DNA from: Acanthochlamys bracteata
Lineage: Eukaryota > Streptophyta > Magnoliopsida > Pandanales > Velloziaceae
DNA: 64,000 nucleotides
Direction of reading: 5' to 3'
Assembly (NCBI GenBank): GCA_019914995.1
Contig: CM034132.1
Coordinates: 4,561,501-4,625,500, forward strand
Position numbers and translations under genes: made by a program. Under the pieces are notes generated by a model, which saw only the letters and a list, made by a program, of their open reading frames with translations, had not been told where the DNA came from and did not search any database. Positions 22,456 through 35,949 of this stretch are shown here, in pieces; the first letter of the stretch is position 1; each line of letters begins with the position of its first letter.

Positions 22456-24660
22456 ATACAAAAAACTTAAGAGAGGGAGGGGTAAATTGAATTGATTGTT
22501 AAAAAATTTAATACAGTATTAATAACTGAATAGAGCTTAATTTCCTATAAAATAGCAGCACTATAATCGATTAGATGTAAATAGAGACTCTGTTAGTATT
22601 CTCTATTTAGTTCAAATACAAACAATATAAGAAAATTATTTAACAAACAAACACGCAAGATTTACATAGTTTGTAAATAAATTTGCTTACTTCTATAACC
22701 ACTCTTCGTCAAGAGTGAATTCCATTAATCTTTATTAAGATGTTATAATTACCAAAATAATGTGTTTACCCAGACGTAGTTGCCTTAACCGATTCTCTCC
22801 ACAAGATGAACCACCAACATCCTACTAGACTAACAAGTCTGTTCGGCCGTTATCACACAAACTTTAGCCAAGGTTTTGTGCAAATACATAGCTATTTATA
22901 AGACTAGAGCAACCGAGAAGATTTAGCCAAACCCTTCTCACGATTGTACTTATTATAAACAATTTTAAAATGCAGGATTTTCCTCACACATATAGAGTTT
23001 ATGCTTAGTAGAATAAAGAGAGGATTAAAAGAAATGCCAAAAGAGATCTCTTTGATGCTCGATAGTTGGTGTAAATTAATACTGTATTTTTCTATGTAAG
23101 TTTTTTTTTCTATATGTATCTCTATTTTTAGGTATGTACTATCTCTCTCTTTTTATTTTTCTCTTCTTCTTCCTCTTATATTTTCTCTTCTCTGACTGAA
23201 GAATTTTCTATTCTCCTAATAGTAGAAAATTCTTCCGTTGTCACCTATGTGCGCTAACTACAGTAATGTCAACTTGCTCTTATAGGTCGCTGTCATTTGG
23301 GTTCTATCAAATAGGTATTCAAGTGTTAGATCTTGATGGATGTAAGTAGAATATTCTTCCAACTATCATTTAAATCTCACTTATTCTACTGATAATGTTT
23401 GAGTAGATCTTCTTTTTTATAACATCAAATAAACTTGTCGGTAATTCAATTTTTCTCACCTATGATTCCCCTTTTTGTTTATTATGCATTTTTTCTCATT
23501 CGAATGGCACCCAGTATAAAGATGATAATCTGATCAAGTGATTAGAGTGGTTCAAATTTAATTTCGAATCTTTCTTCTTAATTTATTGATCAGCTAGGTG
23601 ATGTTCTTGTAGAGTGTTTATTGCTTCCAAGATCGCTTCAGTACAACTTGCTTGTTGTGAGCTATAATGTGTAGGCTTAATTTTCAATGAGGAATGCTAG
23701 TGATTTGAAATCTATTATCATCTTAATATTTCAGTAAGATCAACTCTGACATGTAGTGAAAGAATGTTTAAACTTCTTCTTATGAAAGTTTATTGTAAAG
23801 TATTCTTCTTGTGAGCTTCACTATTCACATCATTTGGTGTAGTAGCTCTATATAGCATATTATTGTGATATATTGTTGTAACAATATAGTGGAATCAAGT
23901 GTATACATATACTCTTTGTAACAAGATCATTGGCTTTTTTAAATAAAATTTAAATTTTGAACTCAAATTTGGCATGTTGACAAGATATTTCTAATGACAC
24001 TTTAGCACTATATTCTTGACCACTATTTGTTGAGATTTTTTGCTGTACTTGATATGGAATGAAAGTAGATATGATGTTCAACAATTCCTCAAATTTTGGA
24101 TTGAAACGGATAAGAAAATCTTAATCAATCTTCATTTGAAAGTATGGTTCAGTGTTGTCTAATTTTCTGCAATGCATGGTTTTGCTTTCTTCCAATATTA
24201 CATGATTTTTCTAAGGTTCTGTAGAATATAATTTGATGAACTTTTTAGCAAATATTGTTGTATGTATGTTGTTCTAACTCTAATAATAAGAGCATACTCA
24301 AAGTGAATCTGCATGACGATAGAATATGCCTTTGAAATCTATAAAACAATCATTTTTTTGGTTTCAAGATCAGTAGTAATTTAGTCGGTTGTTCTATGTG
24401 AAACTCTTCTGTTCTGTTTTACTCTTTGTCTGTTCTGCTGTATTTTTCTGCTATGTTCTGATGTCTCAACACTAAATCGATTTTCATTTTGTGGTCGATA
24501 TAGAGTCCCTATAAATCAGCTCGCTGAACTACGACTATTTAGTAGAAAGAATTTGTATTTTTAATTCTGCATAGTTTGATTTAAATCATTAGTCCATCTA
24601 ACTCACAACATATAATGTTTAATTTTTATTATCACCAATATCAACCTTAAAATTTCAACA
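22456..24660 (-). repeat. SIRE-type copia long LTR, minus strand
   Basis: About 2.2 kb whose minus strand starts TGTTGAAATTTTAAGG and whose far end reads CAATTTACCCCTCCCTC. Both ends align with the plus-strand LTR at 28816-30811 (TGTTGGAACTCCAAG ... TTCACCCCTCTCCTC). The interior aligns with 33610-35802 over long blocks, such as TTTCAGTAAGATCAACT near 23730 and 34910. The low-coordinate boundary is approximate. Confidence 0.65.
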
Positions 24661-27548
24661 ATTTCTAAAAACTCACTATTAAAGTAAAAAGGAATGCAAT
24701 CCTAGTTGAACTATATATTGTTGAATTTTTTTCGTTAAGCTGTTTGTCTAGGTAATAATTAGTTACTATTTGAAACTATTAAACTAATCTTTTTATAAAA
24801 ACATATTTGAATATATGACGTATAATTTATTTCTATTTTTATAAAATTTTTAAATTTTATCACTAAAATTATTATAAAATAAAAATTTTAAATGAGATAA
24901 AAAGATAGATGAAAATGCAATGCCAAATATCCGCTTAGCTAGCCAAGATGTTGGACGTGATGAACATTTATTGTACTTAACGTCCAAAAGATTGGTTTTT
25001 GTTTTTCTTTTTTTGACTCATAATTTTTATGGACAATTGCGAACACAAGACACTAAAAAGATCGGATGTTAGTAAATTAACCACGAAACGGTTGGCATAT
25101 CCACTGTTGCTTGGTATAATAAACACACATATGATATAATTGCTCATTACCTTATGTTTTTCTCTGTAGAGGATTACATTCATGATCAACCTTGTGTTTC
25201 TATTATTCTAGTGAGTAGTTATGAATCGCTCGTTCAATTATAGGCGTTTTGATGGAAACGAAACACCCAAAAGATAATCAATTAAACATTCAAAGCCTAA
25301 AAAAGTACTATATTTGACCTCTATATATTACATATTTTACTAATTTTTATTATTATATTACAGTCGGCGCCTCTGTATATTATATTGTTAATTACTTTAT
25401 GATTGCTATTCATTTGCTCCGCATGCATGCATTGGGTTCAAAATACTTTGTATTTGGGACGTCTTACAGACATTGTAGGTTCTTCTGCATATATTTTATG
25501 TGTGGCATTTCTGTTTCAAGTTATTTAAAACAAAATTGGCGTATATTGTCATGGAATATCATACAATTTCTTGAACAGCATATTCTCTCTATTCAAACAT
25601 GTATACGGATGGATGTCACATATATATCTAAGGAATCCAATGTGTTATTTACGAGAAGAAAGTTTATATTATTAATCATGAGGAAACATCATAGAAAACC
25701 CCACTGGAGGGAATCATTAAGGAAAGAACATTTTAATGGAGCTTTGTCCCTCGGATTGTCGTAATCTGCAACTTTTTGTTGAACTCATTCTATGTGAGTT
25801 CAATTTACGGCAAGTAAAAATTTCTTTTAATAAGTTTGTCTTCGGTGGATAAAAGGCACTAAAGTTAAACTTATTACTTAGAACGTGCAGTCGTGTACTA
25901 GTTACCATTACTTGACAACATTATCTAATCTTTAAAACATTTTGACAAATAATCTTTTTTGTTCTTATATATAATACAGTATCTATTTTCTTTTTCATAC
26001 TAGACATGTTTTGATTTGAACATATACAGTAGATTTTTACAATTTTAAAGCTATTAATAATTGTAGAGTGAGGGCCTAGGTGTTGCAATTCTCGCCAACC
26101 CGATTTGAAAAATCGAATTTGGATCAGATTTTAGTCGGACTCGGATCGATCCGAAGTTGATCCAAAAATTTGAATCCAAAATACCACCCTACTAAGAATC
26201 CTAAAAACCTTCTTCCCTAAGATGGGATGGGCTATCTAACACGAAGTGTTCAATCATTGAAGCCTACATAGGACCGAAAGGATCAAAGGAGTGCTCAAGT
26301 GAATCACGCGAGCATCACTTGTGTAAATACTTGAATAATATTACAATTTTATAGGTAACACTTCATTTAGGCCCTTAAAACAAGGGAAAATTTTCTTATA
26401 AAGTAAAATAGTTCATTTTAGTCTTTAATCAATGGTACAGGGAATTTGTGTAACTCAAGACTGTCTCAACTTAAAGGAGCTCCTTTCACAAGAGGTAATC
26501 AATCTTAATGTTTTTGTGGTGTACATATATATGGGTAGATTTAGTGCATGTAGTAGTGTCACACCACTCCAAAATAAATATTTTAAAGGAAAAATACTAC
26601 ACATTTCGGTCAAAATGGAGATATGCTACTAATATAGCCCTTGTGATTTTGTTTTTGAGTGTATGTTTTTATTTCTCTCTTTTGATAACTACGAAATAAT
26701 GAAGCTAGGCATCTGCTATCTCTTGAAACAACTACAATAGTCTAACTAATGAAGCTAGGCATCTGCTAGCCGTCTGTCTCTATAGTTCACTAAGAAATGA
26801 GGCATGGTAGTCCCCTCTTGGAGATGCAGACGGTACAATATCGCAGCATATCGACTAGCTAATTTGGAATCAAACTTTCACTATTTTAAATAAATTAATA
26901 CATCAGATTGCGTAAACTTATTCTCCATATCATATGTTTGTATATTATCAATTGATGTCGGCATCTATGTCGCAGTTCCAACACTGTCTCGATCCCTAGC
27001 TAGTTATACAGCTCTTAAGGGGGCCATGACAAAGCAAATTCGTAATATCGCAAGTGCCGTTTCAACTTAAAATCAAAATAACTGAATCAACACTCCATTT
27101 GAATCAAAGCCTTTCAACGTTATATCAACATCATGGAAAAGATACATTTGCCAATTTTATTAATTTTCACGTAAAAAAAATGAAAGCAATGTGTTGGAAA
27201 CATATATCCTTAAATTTCAAGCCGTATATACTATACCTACGTGGCTTTTTTGAGCACTGATGATTAATGACCACTGGTGTTTGGGAAGGAAAAACAAGTT
27301 AGTTGTTTCTAATGGAAGTAATATGTTATGATTGATGATGCATAGTGTTCAGATTAGGACCACTCAGGGAAAGAATAGGAAATCAAAAGAAAAGAAAACA
27401 AAAACAAAAAACCAAGAACGAGAAAGAAAAGGGCAACAGAAATCAACCATGATCTATGAATTAATGAAGTTTTCTTTCCAACGGAAAACGGGATGGATAT
27501 ATAACCTTCTATCAACCAAGAAAGAAACTGTAGCTAATGTTTAGATAC
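24661..27548. other. Intergenic AT-rich stretch with small repeats
   Basis: No supported gene. 26085-26200 contains palindromic GGATCGATCC-rich sequence of the kind found at transposon ends. A 22-bp direct repeat lies at 26697-26718 and 26747-26768. The 121-codon frame at 25399-25764 shows no recognisable motif. Confidence 0.3.
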
Positions 27549-27778
27549 GGTTTGGCTACACTTTTTAACATTTTTTAATTTCAATTTTTTATTTTATTTT
27601 TAATAAATTTTTTATAATATTTAATTTATTTTTTAAAATTTAGAAAGTACAAAAAGTTTTTACATAGTAATATCTTATTTTTACTTTCTATATTAAAATA
27701 AAAAATAAAGCTAATTTTTTTTAAAAATTTAAAATAGTTTTTGGCACAGAAATTTTTTTTGTTAAGAACACTCCCAAA
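27549..27778. mobile_element. Candidate MITE, about 230 bp
   Basis: AT-rich block opening GGTTTGGCTACACTTTTTAA and closing with an imperfect inverse, TTAAGAACACTCCCAAAT. End design (TTTGG...CCAAA) resembles the candidate at 20412-20648, so the two may be one family. Target duplication not resolved. Confidence 0.4.
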
Positions 27779-28139
27779 TATCTCTTTATTCACATGATAT
27801 TAAAGCTATGATATCATACTACCAAATTAATGGTGGAAAAATAGTCTCTACCAGTAATTGTCATTAAATAATACCATCGCATTGGTCACATGGCGATCCA
27901 ACGATCACACTGGTCACATGTGGGTTCAAAAAACAACAAGATGGCATACATTTTCCATAGAAAAACTTTCTAAAAAATTACTATATTCAAAAAAAATATG
28001 TAAAATCATGAGTTACAAATATATTGAAAGAAAGGTGGCACGTTAATTCTCGTACATCAAGAGGTGAATAACCAAGGGTACTTTGATTTTATTTCAACCT
28101 CCAACTCTCATGGTGCTTCCCCTGCATGAGTAGTTATGC

Positions 28140-28815
28140 TATAAAATTAAAACAAAAGGTAGCTCATAGTTCCTTAGCATACTATTTGACGATTCAAGAT
28201 TGCTTGCAAGCGCTCCTCATAATTTAGGTCATCATGGACTTGATCAACAATAGGCTCAATCAAATGCAAGGATTCTCGTAAGTACCTCAGAAGCATCGAG
28301 ACACGAAGCAGAAGGTGCACGCCCTATAAACTCTAGGGTAAAGCTAATCTATAAACAACTTCGCCTACATGTTCCAAATGTCAAAAGGGTTAATGATATC
28401 GTAGAATGGCTCTCGGACTGAGCTTCCCTTTCTTGCCAAATCATAGAATGCCTTTCATTGCAAAATATATCGTACGGCGTTTCGGATCTATGTAAGCCTT
28501 TTGGCTACTCTGAGAGGTAGCCACTTTTCTCTAATAAGTTCAATATTTTTAATGGTGTCATGAATGATATGTAGTGAAAGCTCGTTAGCTTCTCTAATCT
28601 CAAACCAACGAACTAGTGATCGACACTTCTTACCATATAAGGCCTCAAAGGGTGCCATTTGAATACTAGCTTGGAAACTATTGTTATAAGCAAATTCCAC
28701 CAAGAATGAGTGCTAATCCCATTACTGCCCCAACATGTCCTCCAGCATTAGGATAGTATACTCAGACTGTCCATTGGGTGAAAAGCAATATTGTAGGTCA
28801 ATCGAGTACCAAGTG
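28140..28815 (-). pseudogene. Ty3/gypsy chromovirus (Tekay-like) integrase C-terminus
   Basis: The minus strand reads MVEFAYNNSFQASIQMAPFE then ALYGKKCRSLV (28610-28703), the highly conserved integrase segment of Tekay/Del chromoviruses, followed by E-L-S-x-x-I-I-H-D-T-I-K-N-I-E-L-I and then degenerate equivalents of V-A-Y-x-L-x-L-P and V-F-H-V-S-M-L-R. The piece ends at 28815, where a SIRE LTR begins. Only this fragment is present. Confidence 0.8.
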
Positions 28816-30811
28816 TGTTGGAACTCCAAGATCGATTTTGATGATAACAATGATTAAGAATTATAGTTTATGAATTAGGGTGAACTAATGATTGGAATCA
28901 AGTTCTGCAGAAATTCATGAAACAGGTTTATCCCACATTCAGCAGACAACAAGCCAGCTTCTTAGCTACTGATTGTATAAGATTTCTTTTATACCATACA
29001 GAACAGAGGATCCCTCAGCCACCAAACAGCCAGCTGTCTAATTGCTGCTATATGGATAAAACAAAAAATCGCAAACAGAGTATCTTGAACAGAGAAGAGC
29101 AGAAAAATAGAGTATCGCCAACAGAGATGAACAAAAAACCGAGGACTCGATAGCCGGCTACTTCGCTGCTGCTTGCTGGACAGAGAAGAATCCGAAAATT
29201 GTGATACATTCACTCTTCAGAAGTAATTTCAAGGATGATGCTGATTCCATTTGAACTTCAACTTTTCATCGGAGACAGGCTAACATGCACACTATAAGAT
29301 TGACCGAATAACACATCAAATGATGATCAATATAAATTTGGAAAAATCGTGGAATGATAGATGAAAATTCAGTAAACATAGAGCAGAATCAGACATTAAT
29401 GGAACAACTTTTCATATGTAATTCAATCAAGAATTCATCATTCATTTGAAGCAAAATCTTGAACACTTACTGAGGAACATATCAGCTACAAGTTCATATC
29501 AAGAATCATGAAAAATCACAACAAGAGAAGACAAAAATATAGTGCAAAATATCATCAGAATCATGTCTTGCTGATAATGCAGAAATGTTTCAACATGCAG
29601 ATTTTGATTTTCCTTTAAAAGAAATCACGAATTTAATTACAAATCTAATATCTTGTTACTATCATAGAACTGAGCTATATTGAGCCACCACATTATTGAA
29701 GAACAAGTTCAAGTATAGAGATTGATAGATGGCAATGAAAACCCACTGAACACGGTAGGAAGCAACGAAGCAGAGACTGCAGAGTCACGCTATTGGAGTC
29801 CACCTCACTTGAGGCAGTCAACCTAGCAAAAAAACAGCAAATCAAGAGAAGCTAACTCAGTTAGAGAAATTTGAAAAATACAATTCACCTGAAACAACTC
29901 AAAACTATAGGAGGGAGTTTTTGAATTGCTTTCTTCGGTGCATTTAATGTTGATGAAAGACTTGCACCAGTTTAGCCAAAAGAAATCTTGAGGCAGTTGA
30001 TTGACCGCTAAACACAATCTTCATCTCTAGTTTGAAAATCTGCCACTGCACGCCAACGAAAATATTTTTCTAACGGGAAGAACCACCTACCTAGAAGAAC
30101 AGAAAATTCTATAACAAGAGAAGATGAAGAACAGAGTGAGACAGAGGAGATAACGAGCAAAATATTCAAAAACAAACTTGCACTACATTGACTCAATTTC
30201 TCAAATAAAGAAACTCCTCTTGCTGCCAATCACTTACAGAGCATCATCTTCAGCAGCAACAAGTTTGATCATCTTAACAGAAAATCTTAAGTTCATTTAT
30301 TTACTTTGAGATTGATCTTGTGCCTAACCTTGATCTTTTAGTTTTCTTTTTGTAAACTTGTGACGGAAGTGCTTGGTGCACTTGGTAAAGAAGCTCGGTT
30401 GGAGCTTGGTGAAAGTTCTTAAACCTTATAATAGAGCTAGCATATTAGCCAGAGGGGCAGTGGTGCCCAGTAGGCTGTGAGGGGTTGTCTTGGTGAAGAA
30501 ATTCGGTAAGAGTAAGTGTGCTTAGTGAAGCACTTTGCTCTTGGTGTATATGTAGCTTATTAAAGGTTTAGTGAAGCTTTGGCTCTGGTGATAGAGTGTC
30601 CGTAGATGTAGGTAAAGAGGTTTTGCCGAACCACGTTAAATACTCTAAATACTATCTTCTTTACCTAAGTCAGCAAACATTCTAACACTTTCTGTCTATA
30701 GGTTACATAACTAACTCAGCCGGCTATAAGCCTGCTGTCTGTAAGATTATTAAACTTCACGAAAATTTTTATTAACTCAATTCACCCCTCTCCTCTTGAG
30801 TTAATCTTACA
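28816..30811 (+). repeat. SIRE-type copia long LTR, plus strand
   Basis: 1996 bp starting TGTTGGAACTCCAAGATCGA and ending TTGAGTTAATCTTACA. TGTTGG...CTTACA ends, length and the 3' motif TCACCCCTCTCCTCTTGAG are typical of SIRE/Maximus LTRs. It starts exactly where the chromovirus integrase stops. The bases before (AAGTG) and after (GGAGA) do not match, and no primer-binding site follows, so this is not a clean solo LTR. Confidence 0.7.
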
Positions 30812-31130
30812 GGAGAACTAACAAAATGCTTGCTTGACCTTACTTCAGCTATATATGAGGGAGATAATGAGGTTGCATGGAATTGCTTTGATGATTATCT
30901 CAAATCGTGGAATCTAATTCACTCAATTGCCACATCAGATCAAATCGAGCTTGTAAAGAAACTAATTATGCCACTGTAAGTAAGCAACGAAGGGTTATCT
31001 GTTTGGCTGAGGGAGAGATTGTCTCTTAGAAACCTAAGTGTATCCTTTAGAAATGAGAAGTTCTTTATAGTACTCAATGATCACATCACATGTACATTTG
31101 ATCTTATAAACTCATTTTCAACTGAGTGTT
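30812..31130 (+). pseudogene. Unrecognised coding-like fragment next to the SIRE LTR
   Basis: Immediately after the LTR the plus strand reads GELTKCLLDLTSAIYEGDNE, continuing VAWNCFDDYLKSWNLIHSIA and IELVKKLIMPL, then a stop, then more protein-like sequence in the same frame (GLSVWLRERLSLRNLSVSFR) to about 31125. The composition is protein-like and the frame holds across a single TAA. I cannot match it to SIRE Gag, gypsy Gag or any host gene I know. It could be a captured host-gene piece or an unfamiliar gag. Confidence 0.3.
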
Positions 31131-32059
31131 TGTGACTAGCCGAAAAAGGCATATGTGCCTAAGTACTTCAGAGCCAAAGCATCACTCTTAATATACATGG
31201 CTTTTTGCCAATTTGGGTACAAGATAGCTTAAGACTAAGAGGCGAGTTCAGTAGTCCTAAAATGATATCTGAAAAAGTACAACGGGAAGAAGAACAAATG
31301 ATTGTAGAAAAGAAAATTAGATAAGTGATGTTTAGTACCTTGAGATGGAATTAGCTCTGAGTCAGATGGAACGTATGAGCAGCTGGACATTAGCAGGCAA
31401 GTATGTGGCAACCTACATGCCACTTGGGCGAGTTGGTGAGTAGGGTAGGTGGCAAACAACAATAGTTTGCGGGTTATTGCATGAGTTTTTTGAAGAGTTC
31501 AGGTAAATTAGTTGAAAGAAAGGTCTTGTATAGGTAACGGACTGAGACTCAAGCTTAGACGATATAGTGAGCAAACTGATAGAGTCTGACTATGGGATTG
31601 ATAGTTGCGAGTGGGCTGGTAGTAAACAGCCATCTGAGGAAGGACTGTATGGCTAATGGGTTCAATGAATGATAGCGTAAAGGCATTAAACTTTCTGAAC
31701 GAGGTTGGATAAATTAACCATTACAACTGCTAACTATTTCAATTGATCATTTGAAAGCCCAGCAATAATGTCTTGCATATTTTAGGCTGATTCTCCCATC
31801 ATGCATCAAGGACCATTTGCATTGTTTGGCATAAGGTCGGTTGGTGCACTAAGCATTGTTGGATCGCCACCACCACTCGTAGAATTGCCCCATTATAAAG
31901 TTTCTGACCTAGTGGGTAGCCGTGGAGTTTATAGCATGTGTGCATAGTGTGGTTTAATCGATTGCAATGACTACAATAAAGGCTTGATCTATTCCGACCT
32001 TGAGTTCCTTTGAATTAATTTCGAGTTTCATATCAGGTATTAGATCTATTATTGTGCAA
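31131..32059. other. Unassigned repeat-derived sequence
   Basis: No clear domain. It probably belongs to the same retroelement debris as its neighbours. Confidence 0.3.
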
Positions 32060-32560
32060 ATGGCTGCAATTATAAAAATTTATTTGATGGAATCGAACCA
32101 ACTTTCTGGTATTGTTCCTACTCATTTATAAGAGAGTAAGCTTTCTTCATAGTGGGGAGAGAGTTCACTAGAAGAATCTCACGTCAAAGAGATAAGCAAG
32201 AATCATTCAACCCTATGAGAAATTGTGTTAGTTGATCTTTGATCCTTTTGTTCATTATAAATTCCTATACAACCACAAGAGAAGTTTGGGAAGGCCTTAT
32301 AAGAAACTAATTCATTTCAAAGATATTTTAGTTTAATATATTTGGAGAAAGCAAAAAGCAAACTTGAGTATGTATGGCAATCGCCTTCTGCTAAAAAGTA
32401 CGCAAAGCGTTTTCTTTGAGAAAATTATCATCGAGATCGCTCCAAACTTCATACGAAGTGTGAGCAAGGAAAGTACTATACTCTAACTCTAGCTTGACAG
32501 AGTTGTCAAACCAGCATAAAACCATCTTATCACAACTGTCCTATTAGAATGCCTACCCAA
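32060..32560 (-). pseudogene. Copia gag (gag_2/UBN2-type) remnant
   Basis: Minus-strand frames give VIRWFYAGLTTLS, VWSDLDDNFSQRKRF, then a cysteine-bearing stretch and ISHRVE, LISLT, LSPHYEESLLSYK and VGTIPESW. These match, in order, the plant copia Gag blocks M-V-x-S-W-I-x-N-S-L-S, V-W-x-D-L-x-x-x-F-S-Q, F-L-x-G-L-x-x-x-Y and D-P-L-P-S-x-x-x-A-Y-S-L-L. The frame changes several times. Confidence 0.55.
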
Positions 32561-33609
32561 GCAATCAAAAGAGAGTAGGTTAATTGAATTCATAAATAAA
32601 ATAAAAATTAAAAACTTTTTTTCTCAAAATAGAGAGGTGTTAGCAAGTAAACTAGCTAATTGGTTTAGCTGCTAGTTCATTGAATATCAGAACCTACAAA
32701 CAAAGGCAAGTCAGTTTCAAGTCAGCTAACCGATTATCTTGCTAATCTAATATTCGGTCAAACAAATAGCAATTAGTAGCTAGACCAGTTAACTAATGTA
32801 CTTGTTAATTTCAATGCATTCGAAGTAGAGCCAATTTAGTATCTGAATCAGCTAGTTTCCTCCCTTACTGAATTTTGCACTTGGTAAAATGTTAGATATT
32901 ATGCATGCCAATTGGTAAAGCAATTAATCTTACTGACTTTTCTAGGAGAAACTAGGTTAGCTTTCAATCTTTGACTAACTTTTAAAAATCAAAGCAACGC
33001 AAGACACTTGACACATGAGAATTTTATGTGATTTGGTTGCCAACATAGCCTACACCACTCCAGTCGAGTAAGATCTACTATCTTTTAAAAAGAGTTATAA
33101 CCACTAAAACTCATGTTCCATTCAAATGTCTTCGTCTCAACCAAATTTTCTTACCCAGACAAACTCCACCGTAATCTCCTATATTCCTGAGTCTCTTTGG
33201 ACTTTAAGGGATAGCCTATATAAAGGATATCCTTACTGATAAGGCTTCTACCCAAACACTTCTTCTTTCCTATTGCACATGCACTTCATACAATGGTTAT
33301 AAGAATTTATAAGTTTTACATAGGTTCTAACTCTGGCTTCGTTCAAGATCTCTATGTGAAGTTGCAACTCAATAAGGACAAAAGTGGATCTAAAATACCA
33401 ATAGAAACAAATTATTAACTCAATAGATTAACAGCTAATTGTTTTACCTGTTGGTGTAAAGGACATAGATTTTCTCCTTAAGTTTGATTGGAGTTTCTCT
33501 TTCTTTCCCAATTTTCAGCACCTTGTCTTTGATTGATTTCTATCCTTTTTATCTCCTCATCTCTGAAAAATCTTCATCTAGTTTCAACTTTTTGGGCAGA
33601 CTTGCACAA
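32561..33609. other. Unassigned, LTR-like sequence
   Basis: Contains phrases similar to SIRE LTR interiors (paired AGCTAACCGATTA-like and TTACCCAGACAAAC strings), but I could not delimit an LTR. It may be the LTR of the copia gag remnant just to its left, or a broken third SIRE LTR. Confidence 0.25.
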
Positions 33610-35802
33610 CTAACTTAATAGTGGGGTTGAATTAAGTTGGTATTGAGTAATCAAAAAATTCGGTAATAGAAATACAACCGACTGGACGTAAAATAGTTTT
33701 CTACATAGAAAAAAGTTAAACAAAATAAAACTTTCTAGTAGATTGGAGTGCAGTTGATTCTTACACAAAGAAAGTTAGTACTTTCTATTTGGAAGGAAGT
33801 GAAAACCAAAAATCATTTACAACACAAATACACCAAAATTACGTGGTGCAGCAAATGAATTTGTTTCGTTCATGGTCACTCTTCATAAAAATGAAATCCA
33901 CTAATACTTACTAAGTTGTTAAACACCAAGGCAATATGTTTAGTCAAACACTCTCACCTTAATGATTTTATCCTCAAGCCGAACGAACGCAGCCTCCTAG
34001 ACTCCCAAAACTCTGGTCCGCTACCACAAGCGTTAATGAAGACATTGTGCAAACACATAGCTTCTTTGCCAAGCCCTTCACTAAGTGCAACCAGCACTTA
34101 TACCAATTTCATTGTTTGGCAGTGTTACAAAATTTTCTCATTTTATAGCACAAATTCTTTCTCATAAGATAACTCTAATAATGTGAAAAAAACAAATGAG
34201 AAGATCAAAGGTAAAGATAATAATGTTATCTCAATAAAGCTCAAGTATAGAGAGAAAAAGTGTGTTAGCTCTGTGAAATGCTATCTCCCTCATATATAGT
34301 TATGCAAGATATCTCTATTGTGTTTTTCTCTACTACTGTGATACTTTTCTTTTTACTTTCTCTTGTATTTTTCTCTTGCCAGGTTGAAGTATTCTTAATC
34401 TCTTAACTATGGGAGATCACTTCGGCTGTCACTATCGCATTTGTTATAGTGTCTCTTCATCTAGATCTTCTAGCACCAACCAATCAAGCTCAATCAAGTG
34501 AGTCTCAATGGCTGAATATTATCTTCAATGGTTGGATTTTACTCTTTCTCAATTCTCTGCTATATGAGCAAATTGGTATGAGTCGATTTGATTTTTCTTC
34601 TACACCATTAAATGAGAATGTCAATAATTCAACTTGTCTCGTTTGTGCTTCCCTTATTGTCTGCTGTGCAATTTCTTCATCTTCTTGTATGGCCGTATGT
34701 GGATCCCTAAGATGGTGGATCAAACATGATATTGATTTTTTTTCTTTGATTTTACTGATTGGCCGTATGTGGTTCCCTAAGATGTTTTATGGTTCAGGAT
34801 GCCATCGAGTCAACCTTGCTTGCTATGAGGTACACTATATATGCTTATTTTTAAGTGAAAAATGTTAGTGAATTGAAGTATATTATCACATTTATTTTCA
34901 GTAAGATCAACTTTGACATGAAATGAAAGGATGTTTTGATTTTATGTGAGAATATTGTATAATTAAATTTTTCGAAAATATTCTTTTTATCAGCTTCAAT
35001 ATTTATATCATTTTGTATAATAGCTCCGTGAACCACGTTGATGTGATGTATTGTTGTACCATAAAGTGGATCAAGTGTATGTATACACTCTATGTAACTT
35101 GATCCTCGACTTCTCTTTGAATGAAAATTGAAATCTAATATTTAAAGTCAAATATGGATTGTTGGCATAATAATTTTGATAGCACTTTTGCATTGCTTGC
35201 TTGACCTTTCACTGTTGAGTTTTTTGCTATTATCGATGTGAATTAATAACGGATGTGATGCTTAGTAAGTTCTCAAATTTTGGTTTGAAACAAGTGAGAA
35301 AATCTTGATCAAACTACATCTGAAAGTTAGTTCCAATATTGTTCGAAATTTTCTTTCAATCTTCTATGAATTTTCTAATCTTGCCTAAAATGTGATTTGA
35401 TGGCTTTTTTGTCAATGTTGTTGTGTGCATGTTGCTCTAAATCTAATGAAAGGATTAGACTCAAACTAAATTCACATCAAGCTTTAAACTATCTCCATAA
35501 TGTGTATAATGATCATTTTCTATCAGATCAGTAAAATAGCAGCAATCTAATAGGTTAGTGTCAATCAAGTCAACTTTCTAAGTTTAAAGAATTCCTTTGT
35601 TGCGTTTTGTTATGCTATATTTTGTTGTCTTCAACACTTAGCTAATTCTTTCATTCTTCTATTCGATAATGAATAGATCTGATATAACTGATTGTGTTAT
35701 AGGAAGAGTCTGTCTTCGTAGTTCTGCACAGCTTACTTTAAACTATTAACCCATCAAAATCATATACCGTCGCTTTCAATACCAACTGTGGCATCTACCA
35801 CA
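33610..35802 (-). repeat. SIRE-type copia long LTR, minus strand (second copy)
   Basis: Aligned with 22456-24660 over most of its length, with the same order of blocks: GTGCAAACACATAGCTTC-like near 34050, TTTCAGTAAGATCAACTTTG near 34900, and GTATACACTCTATGTAAC near 35080. The right end (minus-strand start TGTGGTAGATGCC) is eroded against the canonical TGTTGGAACTCC, so 35802 is approximate. With 22456-24660 it could form the two ends of one nested minus-strand element, but no primer-binding site or polypurine tract confirms that. Confidence 0.55.
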
Positions 35803-35949
35803 ACCTGGTCTCAATTTACTAGAAACAACACTAGGCCAATCGTCTACCGCACAAAGCATAGGCATAACCTGGACACGTCCCACCACTATTCATAGTGCGT
35901 CCCACATACAATCTCCCTCTTCTACTAACGCCTACAACTAACCCAACCC

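Noticed and set aside
25399..25764. 121-codon plus-strand ORF
   Set aside because: No domain or compositional support, and it reads as low-complexity intergenic translation.
28816..30811. Considered calling this a clean solo LTR
   Set aside because: The flanking pentamers (AAGTG and GGAGA) do not match, and the chromovirus sequence does not resume on the right.
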